Positions 26,326 through 34,329 of a stretch of 34,671 nucleotides of DNA are shown here, one piece after another. Every line of letters starts with the position of its first letter. Within the stretch, counting starts at the first letter, position 1. The DNA lies in assembly GCA_021772615.1 (NCBI GenBank), contig JAJFLQ010000088.1, positions 1-34,671 of the forward strand, read 5' to 3'. Source of the stretch: Verrucomicrobiota bacterium (lineage in GTDB: Bacteria > Verrucomicrobiota > Lentisphaeria > JABSQK01 > JAJFLO01). The notes below the pieces were generated by a model. That model worked only from the letters and a program-made list of their open reading frames with translations. It ran no database searches and had not been told where the DNA came from. The position numbers and the translations under genes were made by a program.

Positions 26326-27243
26326 TTAGTTGAATTCATATTCGACAAGGTCCCAATCTGCATCAGTTGAGCCAGGATTTTTACGCACGATCTTGCGACC
26401 TCGATAATTCTCGTTATCCGAGCGAAAACACCGAAACAGGAATGGCATCGTTCTTTGCAGTTTCTTCCTTTTCACATATCTTTCTTTGCTTTTGTGAATC
26501 CATTCCCATTCGCGACGCATATCAAGCAGAATTTGCTTGGCCTCTATCCGATATTGCTCACAACTTCCACGCTGTTGGTCCCTAATACGAAAACCCGCCA
26601 GCGGCACCTCCACTCCTACCAATTCTCCGTATTTATAAAAACGTGACCATAGCTCGAAGTCTCCGGCAAACGCAATGTCTCGATCACACAACCGCGCCCC
26701 GCTGCGTTGCCAAAGACTGCGCCGCCAAAAGGTTGACTCCTGCTGTATCCATCCCAGATTTCGCCCGGGCGACATACCGGTGAGATAACACCCATCGAGA
26801 AAAGCCGCCTTTGAGTATCCGGTATACCCGGTCGTGGAACGCAGTCCGAGACAAAAACCGTACCTGTCCCAATATCCAGGCATGAGTGTTGTCAGCCACT
26901 CTACCTCGGGAAAACGCGCCATGATGCAGGCAACTGTTTTGAAGGTCCACGCGTAATACATGTCGTCGCTATTTAACCACGCCATGATTTCACCCGTGCT
27001 CTTTTGAAACCCCTTGTCGATCGCATCGTATTGACCGTTATCCGATTCGCTACACCAATATTTGATTCGGTTTGCGTACCTTTTAATTACATCTTGACTT
27101 CCGTCCTCTGACCCGCCATCGATAACAATATACTCGATATTTTCATAATCCTGGCTAACCACCGAGAGAATTGCATTCTCAAGAAACTCCACCTGATCGT
27201 ACGATGGTGTGACAATACTTATCTTTGGGAATTTACTGTTCAT
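26326..27243 (-). CDS. Glycosyltransferase family 2
   Basis: A 305-residue GT2 enzyme with KISIVTPSYDQVEFLENAI (7-25), YIVIDGGSEDGSQ (38-50), a SDNGQYDAIDKG segment (67-78) and the metal-binding NSDD (91-94). This is the WcaA/WcaE-like GT2 subtype with the SxNGQYDAI pattern. I start it at the ATG at 27243, where TGATG overlaps the upstream stop by one base; a GTG three bases earlier is the alternative. The C-terminal tail is basic. Base composition is more AT-rich than in the genes left of 25 kb. Confidence 0.92.
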   Translation of the reverse strand: MNSKFPKISIVTPSYDQVEFLENAILSVVSQDYENIEYIVIDGGSEDGSQDVIKRYANRIKYWCSESDNGQYDAIDKGFQKSTGEIMAWLNSDDMYYAWTFKTVACIMARFPEVEWLTTLMPGYWDRYGFCLGLRSTTGYTGYSKAAFLDGCYLTGMSPGRNLGWIQQESTFWRRSLWQRSGARLCDRDIAFAGDFELWSRFYKYGELVGVEVPLAGFRIRDQQRGSCEQYRIEAKQILLDMRREWEWIHKSKERYVKRKKLQRTMPFLFRCFRSDNENYRGRKIVRKNPGSTDADWDLVEYEFN

Positions 27244-28418
27244 CACAGACCATTTATTTCCTCAACAAATGTGGCCATCGGCTTCACAGGATCCAACCGT
27301 TCTGAAAAAAATCGTCTCGCACCTGCGCTATAGATATCATATTTATTTTGTATCGCTTTAACCATGGCTGGAAAGTCACAAAGATCCTCGATGCATTCAC
27401 CACATTTGTACTGTTTCATATATGCTTCTGTTCCAGGCAGTCTTGTACAAATAGTTGGTAGGCCAAAACAGGCATAGTCCGCTATTTTCCCCGACGCCAA
27501 CCCAATATGATAAATATTTTTTCCATGCATCATGTTGTCGTATGACGCTTGGTATAGGGCTAATCCAATGTCACAGCTCGAAACAAAAGCACCGTATTCC
27601 ATAGGATCGAGTGGCTTGCTTGTCAACAAGACATTGTGGCTTCGCGACAACTGCTCAACGAAGCACCCCATCCGTGACGCCAATGAGGTGCGACTGTGGA
27701 TTACCAGTGTGCACGATTCCGGAAGTTTCGGTACGATGAATGGCAATAGCAAATAGCCATTAAAAGTAGAAAAACTGCCTGTAAAAAGTATAAGTGTTTG
27801 ATCTACAGGTAGGCCAAATTGCTCTCTAACAAGGTGCTTTGGACGGTCTATAGACGTAGGTCGGCGAGAAACAGGAACATAGGAAAAAACGTCGTCGCCT
27901 AGATCATTTTCCCGCACTAAAGCATCGCGACGCTCTTCATCTTGAATGAGTATTCTTCTTGCTCTCTGAGACCAAAAAACCTCCTGGTTCTTAAGCAATT
28001 TTTCCTGCGAAGTGATTAATTCATCCGAGAATATTAATTCGAATGAGATATAGACAAGGGGCGAATCTGCGGCACGCGCTAATGGTCCGGTGAATGCGAT
28101 CCCCATAGGATCAACGCCGACATATAAATCATACGGGCGGAATAAGATCCCGCTTCGGGAGGCCTTACGGAGCTTGAGTACAATCGAGCTTGTGATGTTT
28201 GGGGGTTGAAAAGCGCGAATAAATCTCTCGGAGAAACCGTGTAGATCCACTCGATCAATGCCAATTGTAACCGGATTACCGTTTTGTGCACGAACGACAA
28301 ATAATGTGACGTCGAACCCCGCCGCGACCATTGTCTCTAGCAACAATATCATGGTCGGATTCGTTTTAATCCACGAATATGGATAAACAACAAGGACAGA
28401 TTTCGTTGGACGATTCAC
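27243..28418 (-). CDS. Glycosyltransferase, GT4-like
   Basis: A 391-residue GT-B protein with a VLVVYPYSWIKTNPTMILLL start, the segment QTLILFTGSFSTFNGYLLLP at the donor domain, and NIYHIGLASGKIADYACFGLP near the end. The usual EX7E motif is replaced by GLASGKIADYACFG, a form found in divergent GT4 proteins. The start is GTG at 28418; no ATG lies nearby in frame. It is 55 nt downstream of the methyltransferase and overlaps the next GT2 gene. Activity is likely but the sugar is unknown. Confidence 0.82.
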   Translation of the reverse strand: MNRPTKSVLVVYPYSWIKTNPTMILLLETMVAAGFDVTLFVVRAQNGNPVTIGIDRVDLHGFSERFIRAFQPPNITSSIVLKLRKASRSGILFRPYDLYVGVDPMGIAFTGPLARAADSPLVYISFELIFSDELITSQEKLLKNQEVFWSQRARRILIQDEERRDALVRENDLGDDVFSYVPVSRRPTSIDRPKHLVREQFGLPVDQTLILFTGSFSTFNGYLLLPFIVPKLPESCTLVIHSRTSLASRMGCFVEQLSRSHNVLLTSKPLDPMEYGAFVSSCDIGLALYQASYDNMMHGKNIYHIGLASGKIADYACFGLPTICTRLPGTEAYMKQYKCGECIEDLCDFPAMVKAIQNKYDIYSAGARRFFSERLDPVKPMATFVEEINGL

Positions 28419-28473
28419 CGGCTAGGCGGTTAATGGATTGATGACAGCGAAACGCTGAAGTCTGCGCAAAAAT

Positions 28474-29247
28474 TCATACTTGCCGCTGTGCCACAACACA
28501 TGCACTCCACGTGTCTTCCGATGGCGGACCAGTGGACATCCATTCATATATATGCAAAATTTTAAGCTGGAAGTGCTGCATTAGTAGTTGAAGCTCCGGC
28601 ACAAAAAAATATCGCATTTGATGCGTTTCGCGGACGCACGTAATTCGACCCAGGCTCCGCTCTTCAACAAACATGCGATAATTGACATCAACTGTATTTG
28701 TATTCACATTTAGCGCTGGATCAGCAATCCGACATACCTCATATTTTTCATTTTTTATGTTTCTTATTCGCACATGGGGTCGTTGTAACAGCACTGCAGG
28801 ACCATACCAAAAATCGAATATGAACACACCCCCTATTCGAAGGTGCGATGCGACATTTCTTATAGTAGATTCCAGATCGGTATTGGACGTCAAATAACTC
28901 ATCACGTGAAATAGCGATATCACGACATCAAACGATTGATCAAGTTGTATGGTCCGAATGTCACCCTGCATGAACATCAGACGATCACGATGCTCGGCAT
29001 CAAGTGTCTTCGCTTTTTCCTTCCCTCCCTCTAACATTATTGGACTACGATCCACGCACACCATTTTATAACCGATTCGCGCGAATGGAATAGCATGACC
29101 GGCCATGCCACATCCAAGTTCCAACATTGAATCAATATTCGTACAATAGGCACTGAACAACTGTTGCACATAAGAACACTCGCCTTCGTAATCCTTTTCG
29201 CCATACAATAGCTCATAATGCTGTGCGTAGTCAGAAAATATACTCAT
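28474..29247 (-). CDS. SAM-dependent methyltransferase (class I)
   Basis: The 257-residue protein has SAM-binding motif I, LELGCGMAGHA (42-52), the acidic motif II end MVCVDRSPIML (62-72), FMQGDIRTIQLDQSFDVVIS and GGVFIFDFWYGPAVL. These define a class I Rossmann methyltransferase. In this setting it may methylate a sugar nucleotide or a chain end. It is coupled to the aminotransferase gene by a 4-nt ATGA overlap (29244-29247), so the amino sugar made there is a candidate substrate (N- or O-methylation). It is not a WbdD-type kinase/methyltransferase fusion. Confidence 0.9.
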   Translation of the reverse strand: MSIFSDYAQHYELLYGEKDYEGECSYVQQLFSAYCTNIDSMLELGCGMAGHAIPFARIGYKMVCVDRSPIMLEGGKEKAKTLDAEHRDRLMFMQGDIRTIQLDQSFDVVISLFHVMSYLTSNTDLESTIRNVASHLRIGGVFIFDFWYGPAVLLQRPHVRIRNIKNEKYEVCRIADPALNVNTNTVDVNYRMFVEERSLGRITCVRETHQMRYFFVPELQLLMQHFQLKILHIYEWMSTGPPSEDTWSACVVAQRQV

Positions 29248-30353
29248 GTCAGAATCTCAAGTAGCGTAACCACAACACACTTAACGTCATCATCAGACAA
29301 GCCAAGGCCGCTGGGAAGATAGAATCCACGTTTGCCAAGCCGCTCTGCAACCGGACAGACAACATCGCAAAACATGCCTCGAGCCCTAAATACCGGCTGT
29401 AGATGAATGGGCCAGAAGAAAGGGCGTGTGCCGATGCCCATTTTCCGCAACTGCTCTGTAACATACTGCGCCTCAAACTCGCACGTATCTTTCAGCACGA
29501 TACCGAAAACCCAAAAAAGGTTCTCACTGTAAGACATCGTTGACACCGGCAGCTCGATCGCCGTACAATCCGCCAGTAGCCTCACGTAAGCAAGCCCGAT
29601 CTCACGTTTCCGTGCGATAGTCCGATCCAACTGCTCGAGCTGCGCCAGACCAATCGCCGCCTGGACATTGGTAAACCGATAATTCCACCCGAGTTCCTCA
29701 TGCACAAAACGCCTGTCTGGCTGAAAGCAAAGGTTCCGTAATGATCGACAGCGGTCTGCCAATTTGTCGTCGTCCGTTACTACCATGCCGCCCTCACCTG
29801 TCGTAACATGCTTATTGGCGTAAAAGCTAAACGTACTAATATCGCCGAAGCTACCGCACGGTCGGCCGTGATAGGTTTGGCCAATCGCTTCTGCGGAATC
29901 TTCTAATACAGACAGATCATACCGTTCGGCAAGCGCGATCACCGGATCCATGTCGACTGGTAACCCATAAATGTGAACGACCATGATCGCCCGTGTACGT
30001 GACGTTATCCGCGCTTCAATTTGCGATACGTCCATGTTCCAGGTATCTGAATGACAATCGACGACAACGGGGATCGCGCCTGCACGAACGACCGCTGCAG
30101 CACAGGATATGATCGTGAACGATGGCATGATTACCTCATCCCCCTGACCTATACCCAATGCAGCTACTGCGACATCTAGCGCCGCAGTACCACTGCTTAC
30201 GGACACACCATGTCGACGGTTTACGCGATCCGCGAATGCCGATTCGAAGCGACCAACGAATGGACCTTCAGACGATACCCAGCTTGAGTCAATACATTCG
30301 GCGAGGTATTTCTTCTCATTTCCCGACAAAACGGGTGTGTTTACCGGGATCAT
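29244..30353 (-). CDS. DegT/DnrJ/EryC1-family sugar aminotransferase
   Basis: This PLP enzyme converts a nucleotide keto-sugar to an amino sugar. The 369-residue protein shows SVSSGTAALDVAVAALGI (51-68), the PLP-facing EDSAEAIGQTY (151-161) and the catalytic lysine K181 in FYANKHVTTGEGGMV. The sequence FSFYANKHVTTGEGGM is like GDP-perosamine synthases and related 4-aminotransferases, so a 4-amino-4,6-dideoxyhexose is the best guess. The needed dehydratase is not in the window. The ATG follows the cupin stop codon with no gap, and the stop overlaps the methyltransferase start. Confidence 0.93.
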   Translation of the reverse strand: MIPVNTPVLSGNEKKYLAECIDSSWVSSEGPFVGRFESAFADRVNRRHGVSVSSGTAALDVAVAALGIGQGDEVIMPSFTIISCAAAVVRAGAIPVVVDCHSDTWNMDVSQIEARITSRTRAIMVVHIYGLPVDMDPVIALAERYDLSVLEDSAEAIGQTYHGRPCGSFGDISTFSFYANKHVTTGEGGMVVTDDDKLADRCRSLRNLCFQPDRRFVHEELGWNYRFTNVQAAIGLAQLEQLDRTIARKREIGLAYVRLLADCTAIELPVSTMSYSENLFWVFGIVLKDTCEFEAQYVTEQLRKMGIGTRPFFWPIHLQPVFRARGMFCDVVCPVAERLGKRGFYLPSGLGLSDDDVKCVVVTLLEILT

Positions 30354-30797
30354 TTAAGTGTCGCCCGTGGTCAATCGGACGGCATTTTCCGGCACACCGT
30401 TGAACCTGGTTTTATCTCGGTCACCCGAATAGGGCCCCTGTTTCACTTCGATCAATTCTGCTTCCTCGAGGAATTCGAATCCATGTCCGCCTGCACACAA
30501 TAAGATGACGTCGCCTTCACAGAGAATCCGGCTCTCGAGATACTGCTCCATCTCACTGTAGAAATCAACACGCACCCGGCCTCGACGAACCATGAGAACT
30601 TCTTGCGTAGTGGTTACTTCACGATTGACCGGGTTGTGGACGTGAGCATCGATTGTGTATCCAGGGGGCCGCTTCATATACGCCAGCTGCTGAGAATAAT
30701 CGGACGGCGTAAAGAATGTTATGCCTTCGCGCTCGAATTCACGGCGGATTATCAATCCGATAAGCCGTCCGTCGGAATGTATTTCCTCAATACCCAT
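30354..30797 (-). CDS. Cupin-domain protein
   Basis: A 147-residue single-domain cupin. Metal-ligand-like residues lie in AHVHN (51-55) and TQEVLMVRRGRVRVDFYSE (64-82), and the second cupin motif is GDVILLCAGGHGFEFLEEAE (95-114). Related small cupins occur beside DegT aminotransferases and sugar-modifying genes in surface glycan loci; a role as a sugar isomerase/epimerase or a regulator of a nucleotide-sugar step is possible but untested. It starts at the ATG at 30797 with AGGGA 9 nt upstream, and its TAA abuts the aminotransferase ATG. Function not established. Confidence 0.8.
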   Translation of the reverse strand: MGIEEIHSDGRLIGLIIRREFEREGITFFTPSDYSQQLAYMKRPPGYTIDAHVHNPVNREVTTTQEVLMVRRGRVRVDFYSEMEQYLESRILCEGDVILLCAGGHGFEFLEEAELIEVKQGPYSGDRDKTRFNGVPENAVRLTTGDT

Positions 30798-30814
30798 TCA
30801 AGTCGATCCCTTTC

Positions 30815-31846
30815 CTAGCGACGTCCGCGCTGCAGCGCGCGAACCAAATACCTCGGGTCCTGCTGCAATCTTAAGGTTCGCAGATATAAACGGTTCCACC
30901 ATGTGAGTTCTCCTGTAGACTTGGTGAGTAGCGATAGTGAAATAGACGGCCAACGTGGTCCGGCTACAGACCGCGCATGTAGTTCCTCGAGGAGATTGTC
31001 ACGCTCGTAACCAAGTGCCTTGATCGTCTTTGTACCAAGCATACTTAGGTATTGTTCCGCAATTGCAACTTTTTGGCAAGTATCAAATTTGTCTGACCAC
31101 GTATCAACATAATCGCACACTGGCGAATCGTGCTTGTAGATACTTTTTGAATCGACCATATGCGTGTTGTGAAAACGAACAGCTTTACCGTACTGCAGCA
31201 TCTCAGCCACGTACTCAATTCCCAAATATGCGCACAATTTCTTCACTGTAGATTCCGGCTGACGCACAAGTTGCTCGTAGTGTACGACACTCGCGTTAGC
31301 TCCGGCGCAAGCAATGCCGTCAAGCACTAATTTTGGCGCCTGGAAGACGTCGATTCGTCGATCAGGCTCACGCAGACGGAACCAATCACCAGACAAACTC
31401 ACATCGACAATCGACGCCAAAACGGCCAATGGATTGCGTATGAGGAAAATAAATTTTGCCTTCGGAAAAATCCTCAACAATTCATTTATGATGAGATAAT
31501 AACGCGGTGTCTTGTCCAGGAACATATCCTTCCCGGACGTGTCCAGCGCATGGCTATATAGCGTCACTGCCATTTTGCGAACGGCATCGTCAAAACACCG
31601 TTCACCCTCCGGTATGGTCGCAAGAAAATCGCTCAATCCCATGTGTGCGTATTTCGCGTTGAATTCTGTGCGAATACCGCGCTGTCGCAACATGTAAACC
31701 GGATGCAACATGAGCCATGGTTCAGGCGTGGTATGTACGCCGGGGTGGGCGGCCAAAATGTGCTGCAGCAGGGTTGAGCCGGATCTCGGTTGCGAAATCT
31801 GAAAAATCAGATTTTCGCCGGTCTCTCGGTCGAATCGCTTCTTCAA
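30815..31846 (-). CDS. Sulfotransferase family protein
   Basis: The third sulfotransferase of the cluster, 343 residues. The PAPS loop is FQISQPRSGSTLLQHIL (15-31), and the 3'-phosphate motif is FLIRNPLAVLASIVD (134-148). The QPRSGST and EPW (42-44) elements match the Sulfotransfer_3-like group and differ from the other two enzymes here. The start is TTG at 31846; the only later Met codons fall after the nucleotide loop. It follows wzt by 28 nt and precedes the cupin by 17 nt. No membrane segment is visible, so sulfation should occur before export. Confidence 0.88.
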   Translation of the reverse strand: MKKRFDRETGENLIFQISQPRSGSTLLQHILAAHPGVHTTPEPWLMLHPVYMLRQRGIRTEFNAKYAHMGLSDFLATIPEGERCFDDAVRKMAVTLYSHALDTSGKDMFLDKTPRYYLIINELLRIFPKAKFIFLIRNPLAVLASIVDVSLSGDWFRLREPDRRIDVFQAPKLVLDGIACAGANASVVHYEQLVRQPESTVKKLCAYLGIEYVAEMLQYGKAVRFHNTHMVDSKSIYKHDSPVCDYVDTWSDKFDTCQKVAIAEQYLSMLGTKTIKALGYERDNLLEELHARSVAGPRWPSISLSLLTKSTGELTWWNRLYLRTLRLQQDPRYLVRALQRGRR

Positions 31847-31874
31847 TTGATACGATGACCTGTGATTGATCTGC

Positions 31875-33179
31875 TCACGATTCGGAACTCAACGATGCAG
31901 AATGATCCCAATCATGCGCCACGATGATTGCGCCCCTGGATCTGTCCATCAAGATGCCGCTTCCGTAGACATCCTTTGGAGATACATCAAACGACACAAT
32001 ATTGTCCAGCCTAATCAACCACTCGATCCGCTCCCTGGTATAGCCGATACTCAGATTATATCGGCCTGCCACCAGTGGCAGTTCATGGATGGTTAACCGC
32101 ACCGTACCCGATGCATACAACCGATCAATCTCGTAGCCGCTTATTGGCATCGAGCTCAGGCGAATTAGCTCGTTCTCGTACCAGTCTCGAATTTGTACAA
32201 CAAACCCTGGCGACAGCAACGTCTTGTTCGTTTCGTATCCGATAAATATCTCCAGTGGATCGCCCGTACGGGGTCCATGTTCGCGCTGCGCGGGATTAAC
32301 CAGATCAATGCGGGTGATTTGGATGTCGACATGTTGTTTGTCGGTTAGCAACGAAAGGTTTACATCAAATCCCGGCTTGTTAAATCCTGACACATTATTA
32401 TTCCCCGCCAGGTACTTTTCAGTTACGATACCGGGCTCGCCTCTCATAGCAACGTCGCCTCCCTCGAGGAGCAAGGCTTCGGAGCATATCGATTGAATCG
32501 ATCCCATATTGTGGCTTACAAACAATACGGTACGCCCTGTTTTTGTTACGTTGCCGATTTTTCCCAGGCACCGCTTCTGAAAGGCTATGTCCCCAACCGC
32601 AAGGACTTCATCAATAATTAAGATCTCCGGCTCCAGATGTGCCGCCACAGCGAAGGCCAGACGCACATTCATCCCGCTGGAGTACCGCTTTACCGGCGTG
32701 TCTATGTACGTTTCGACGCCTGAGAAGTCGACTATTTCGTCGAATTTGCGATCAACCTCTTTCCGCGTCATTCCCAGAATCGCACCATTGAGGTAGACGT
32801 TCTCACGCCCGGTCAACTCCGGATGGAATCCGGTGCCGACCTCGAGTAAGCTTGCTGTCCGGCCCAGTATGCGTACTTCTCCAGTCGTCGGCGCTGTAAT
32901 TCGCGATATGATCTTGAGGAGCGTTGATTTGCCGGCGCCATTGCGACCGATAATTCCCAAGACCGCTCCTTGCGAAACCTCAAGGTCAATGTCGCGCAAT
33001 GCCCAGACCTCGCCGTTATGCCGTGACGTCGGCGCACCGTCGATCCTGGACGATGGATCCGGCTTGCCGCGCCGGTGCGCCCACCATCGGGAAAAATCGC
33101 GCTTCAACGTCCCGCTACCAATCACGCCAAGGCGGTAGGACTTGGAAAGATTCTCGATACTGATCACAACGTCGCTCAT
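31875..33179 (-). CDS. wzt: ABC exporter ATP-binding protein with C-terminal Wzt domain
   Basis: This 434-residue protein powers polysaccharide export with Wzm. The N-terminal ABC domain has Walker A GRNGAGKST (78-86), signature YSSGM (166-170), Walker B EILIIDE (185-191) and the H-loop SHN (222-224). From about residue 265 there is a beta-rich extra domain (Wzt_C type). In O-antigen systems such as O8/O9a this domain binds the modified end of the finished chain. Its presence implies that the glycan carries a recognised terminal modification. The ATG overlaps the wzm stop as ATGA. The sulfotransferase gene follows by 28 nt. Confidence 0.95.
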   Translation of the reverse strand: MSDVVISIENLSKSYRLGVIGSGTLKRDFSRWWAHRRGKPDPSSRIDGAPTSRHNGEVWALRDIDLEVSQGAVLGIIGRNGAGKSTLLKIISRITAPTTGEVRILGRTASLLEVGTGFHPELTGRENVYLNGAILGMTRKEVDRKFDEIVDFSGVETYIDTPVKRYSSGMNVRLAFAVAAHLEPEILIIDEVLAVGDIAFQKRCLGKIGNVTKTGRTVLFVSHNMGSIQSICSEALLLEGGDVAMRGEPGIVTEKYLAGNNNVSGFNKPGFDVNLSLLTDKQHVDIQITRIDLVNPAQREHGPRTGDPLEIFIGYETNKTLLSPGFVVQIRDWYENELIRLSSMPISGYEIDRLYASGTVRLTIHELPLVAGRYNLSIGYTRERIEWLIRLDNIVSFDVSPKDVYGSGILMDRSRGAIIVAHDWDHSASLSSES

Positions 33180-34090
33180 ACCGTGTCCATAAACGTACGC
33201 TCAACGCGATTGAATAAAATGAGGCCAAAGAACAAAACGGCTACACAAAACATGGTGCTGTAGAGCAAATGCCCAACACGGACGGTGCCGGCGCCGAGAA
33301 AAGCGTAACGGAAACTCTCGACGATCGGCGTCATTGGATTGGCAAGAATAATCAGGCGGTATTTTTCCGGTATTGCCGAAACCGGATAAATTACCGGTGT
33401 CGCATACATCAAGAGCTGCACGCCAAAGGAAACCAGTTGACGAAGGTCGCGATAACGGGTCGTCAATGACGATACGACAATGCCGAACCCGAGCCCCAGG
33501 CCGGCCATGAGGAGAACCAGGTATGGCGTGAGAAAAACCCATAGGTTCGGTTCGATTGCTGCTCCACGCACTCTGAAGTAAACCATGAAAGACAGAAAAA
33601 AAAGGAACTGAATACAAAAGGTGAGAAGGTTGGAAACAAGTATCGAGACTGGTACGCTCAGGCGCGGAAAGTAGACCTTGCCGAAGACACTCGCGTTTGC
33701 CGTGAACGTGTTCGAAGTCTTGTTTAGACACTTTGAGAAGTAACTCCAAACCACTGTACCTGACATGAAAAACATGAACTGCGGCAGCCCGTCTGTCGGG
33801 ATCTTTGCGATCTTGCCAAAGACTATTGTGAACATGATGGTCGTCAGCAACGGCTGGATCAGGTACCAGAGCGGTCCAAGGATGGTCTGCTTGTACTGAG
33901 CCACGAAATCCCGCCGCACAAACAGATAGACAAGATCGCGATACTGCAAGAGTTCGCCCAGCTTCAGGTCGAACCACGGTGACGTCGGTCGGATGATCGT
34001 GGTCCAGGGCCGTTTGTCGGCTGGCCTTAGGTCTGTTGATTCAGTCACGTTGTGTCCATCCACGTTGTTGACGGACCATGCAACGGCCAT
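33176..34090 (-). CDS. wzm: ABC-2 type polysaccharide export permease
   Basis: The 304-residue integral membrane protein is the permease of the Wzm/Wzt exporter and carries undecaprenyl-linked glycan across the inner membrane. Six hydrophobic segments are visible near 73-92, 104-119, 146-172, 184-208, 219-237 and 275-293. The amphipathic gate segment VRRDFVAQYKQTILGPLW (58-75) and the RYRDLRQL loop (212-219) are typical of the TagG/KpsM/Wzm family. The ATG at 34090 is the first start; two GTG codons within the next 15 residues are possible. It is coupled to wzt. Confidence 0.95.
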   Translation of the reverse strand: MAVAWSVNNVDGHNVTESTDLRPADKRPWTTIIRPTSPWFDLKLGELLQYRDLVYLFVRRDFVAQYKQTILGPLWYLIQPLLTTIMFTIVFGKIAKIPTDGLPQFMFFMSGTVVWSYFSKCLNKTSNTFTANASVFGKVYFPRLSVPVSILVSNLLTFCIQFLFFLSFMVYFRVRGAAIEPNLWVFLTPYLVLLMAGLGLGFGIVVSSLTTRYRDLRQLVSFGVQLLMYATPVIYPVSAIPEKYRLIILANPMTPIVESFRYAFLGAGTVRVGHLLYSTMFCVAVLFFGLILFNRVERTFMDTV

Positions 34091-34329
34091 GCCGCAAGCG
34101 GTGGTGTTCCGGATCGATACGCTTGCTCTTCAGGTGACAAATTCGCAACTCATTGGGTGATCCCATGTACATTAGGCCCATTCCGTCGCGACAACGCCAC
34201 TGCCGAACGGTACGGCTTTGCGCGACGCGCTTTCGGAGTGCGGCGGCTCGACGCCGCTTTAGAACGCGCCGGAAACGAGACGCCTTGTGTGGTCGCGACG
34301 TCATAGACCGATGCCCGTGGATGATATCC
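34091..34329. other. 239-nt leader upstream of wzm
   Basis: This is the longest minus-strand gap in the cluster and the likely site of a promoter for the wzm-wzt operon, although I cannot identify a clear -35/-10 pair. A GC-rich hairpin (GCGGC/GCCGC around TCGAC, 34243-34257) is present. An arginine-rich 100-codon open frame overlaps it, but it does not look like a protein. Confidence 0.35.
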
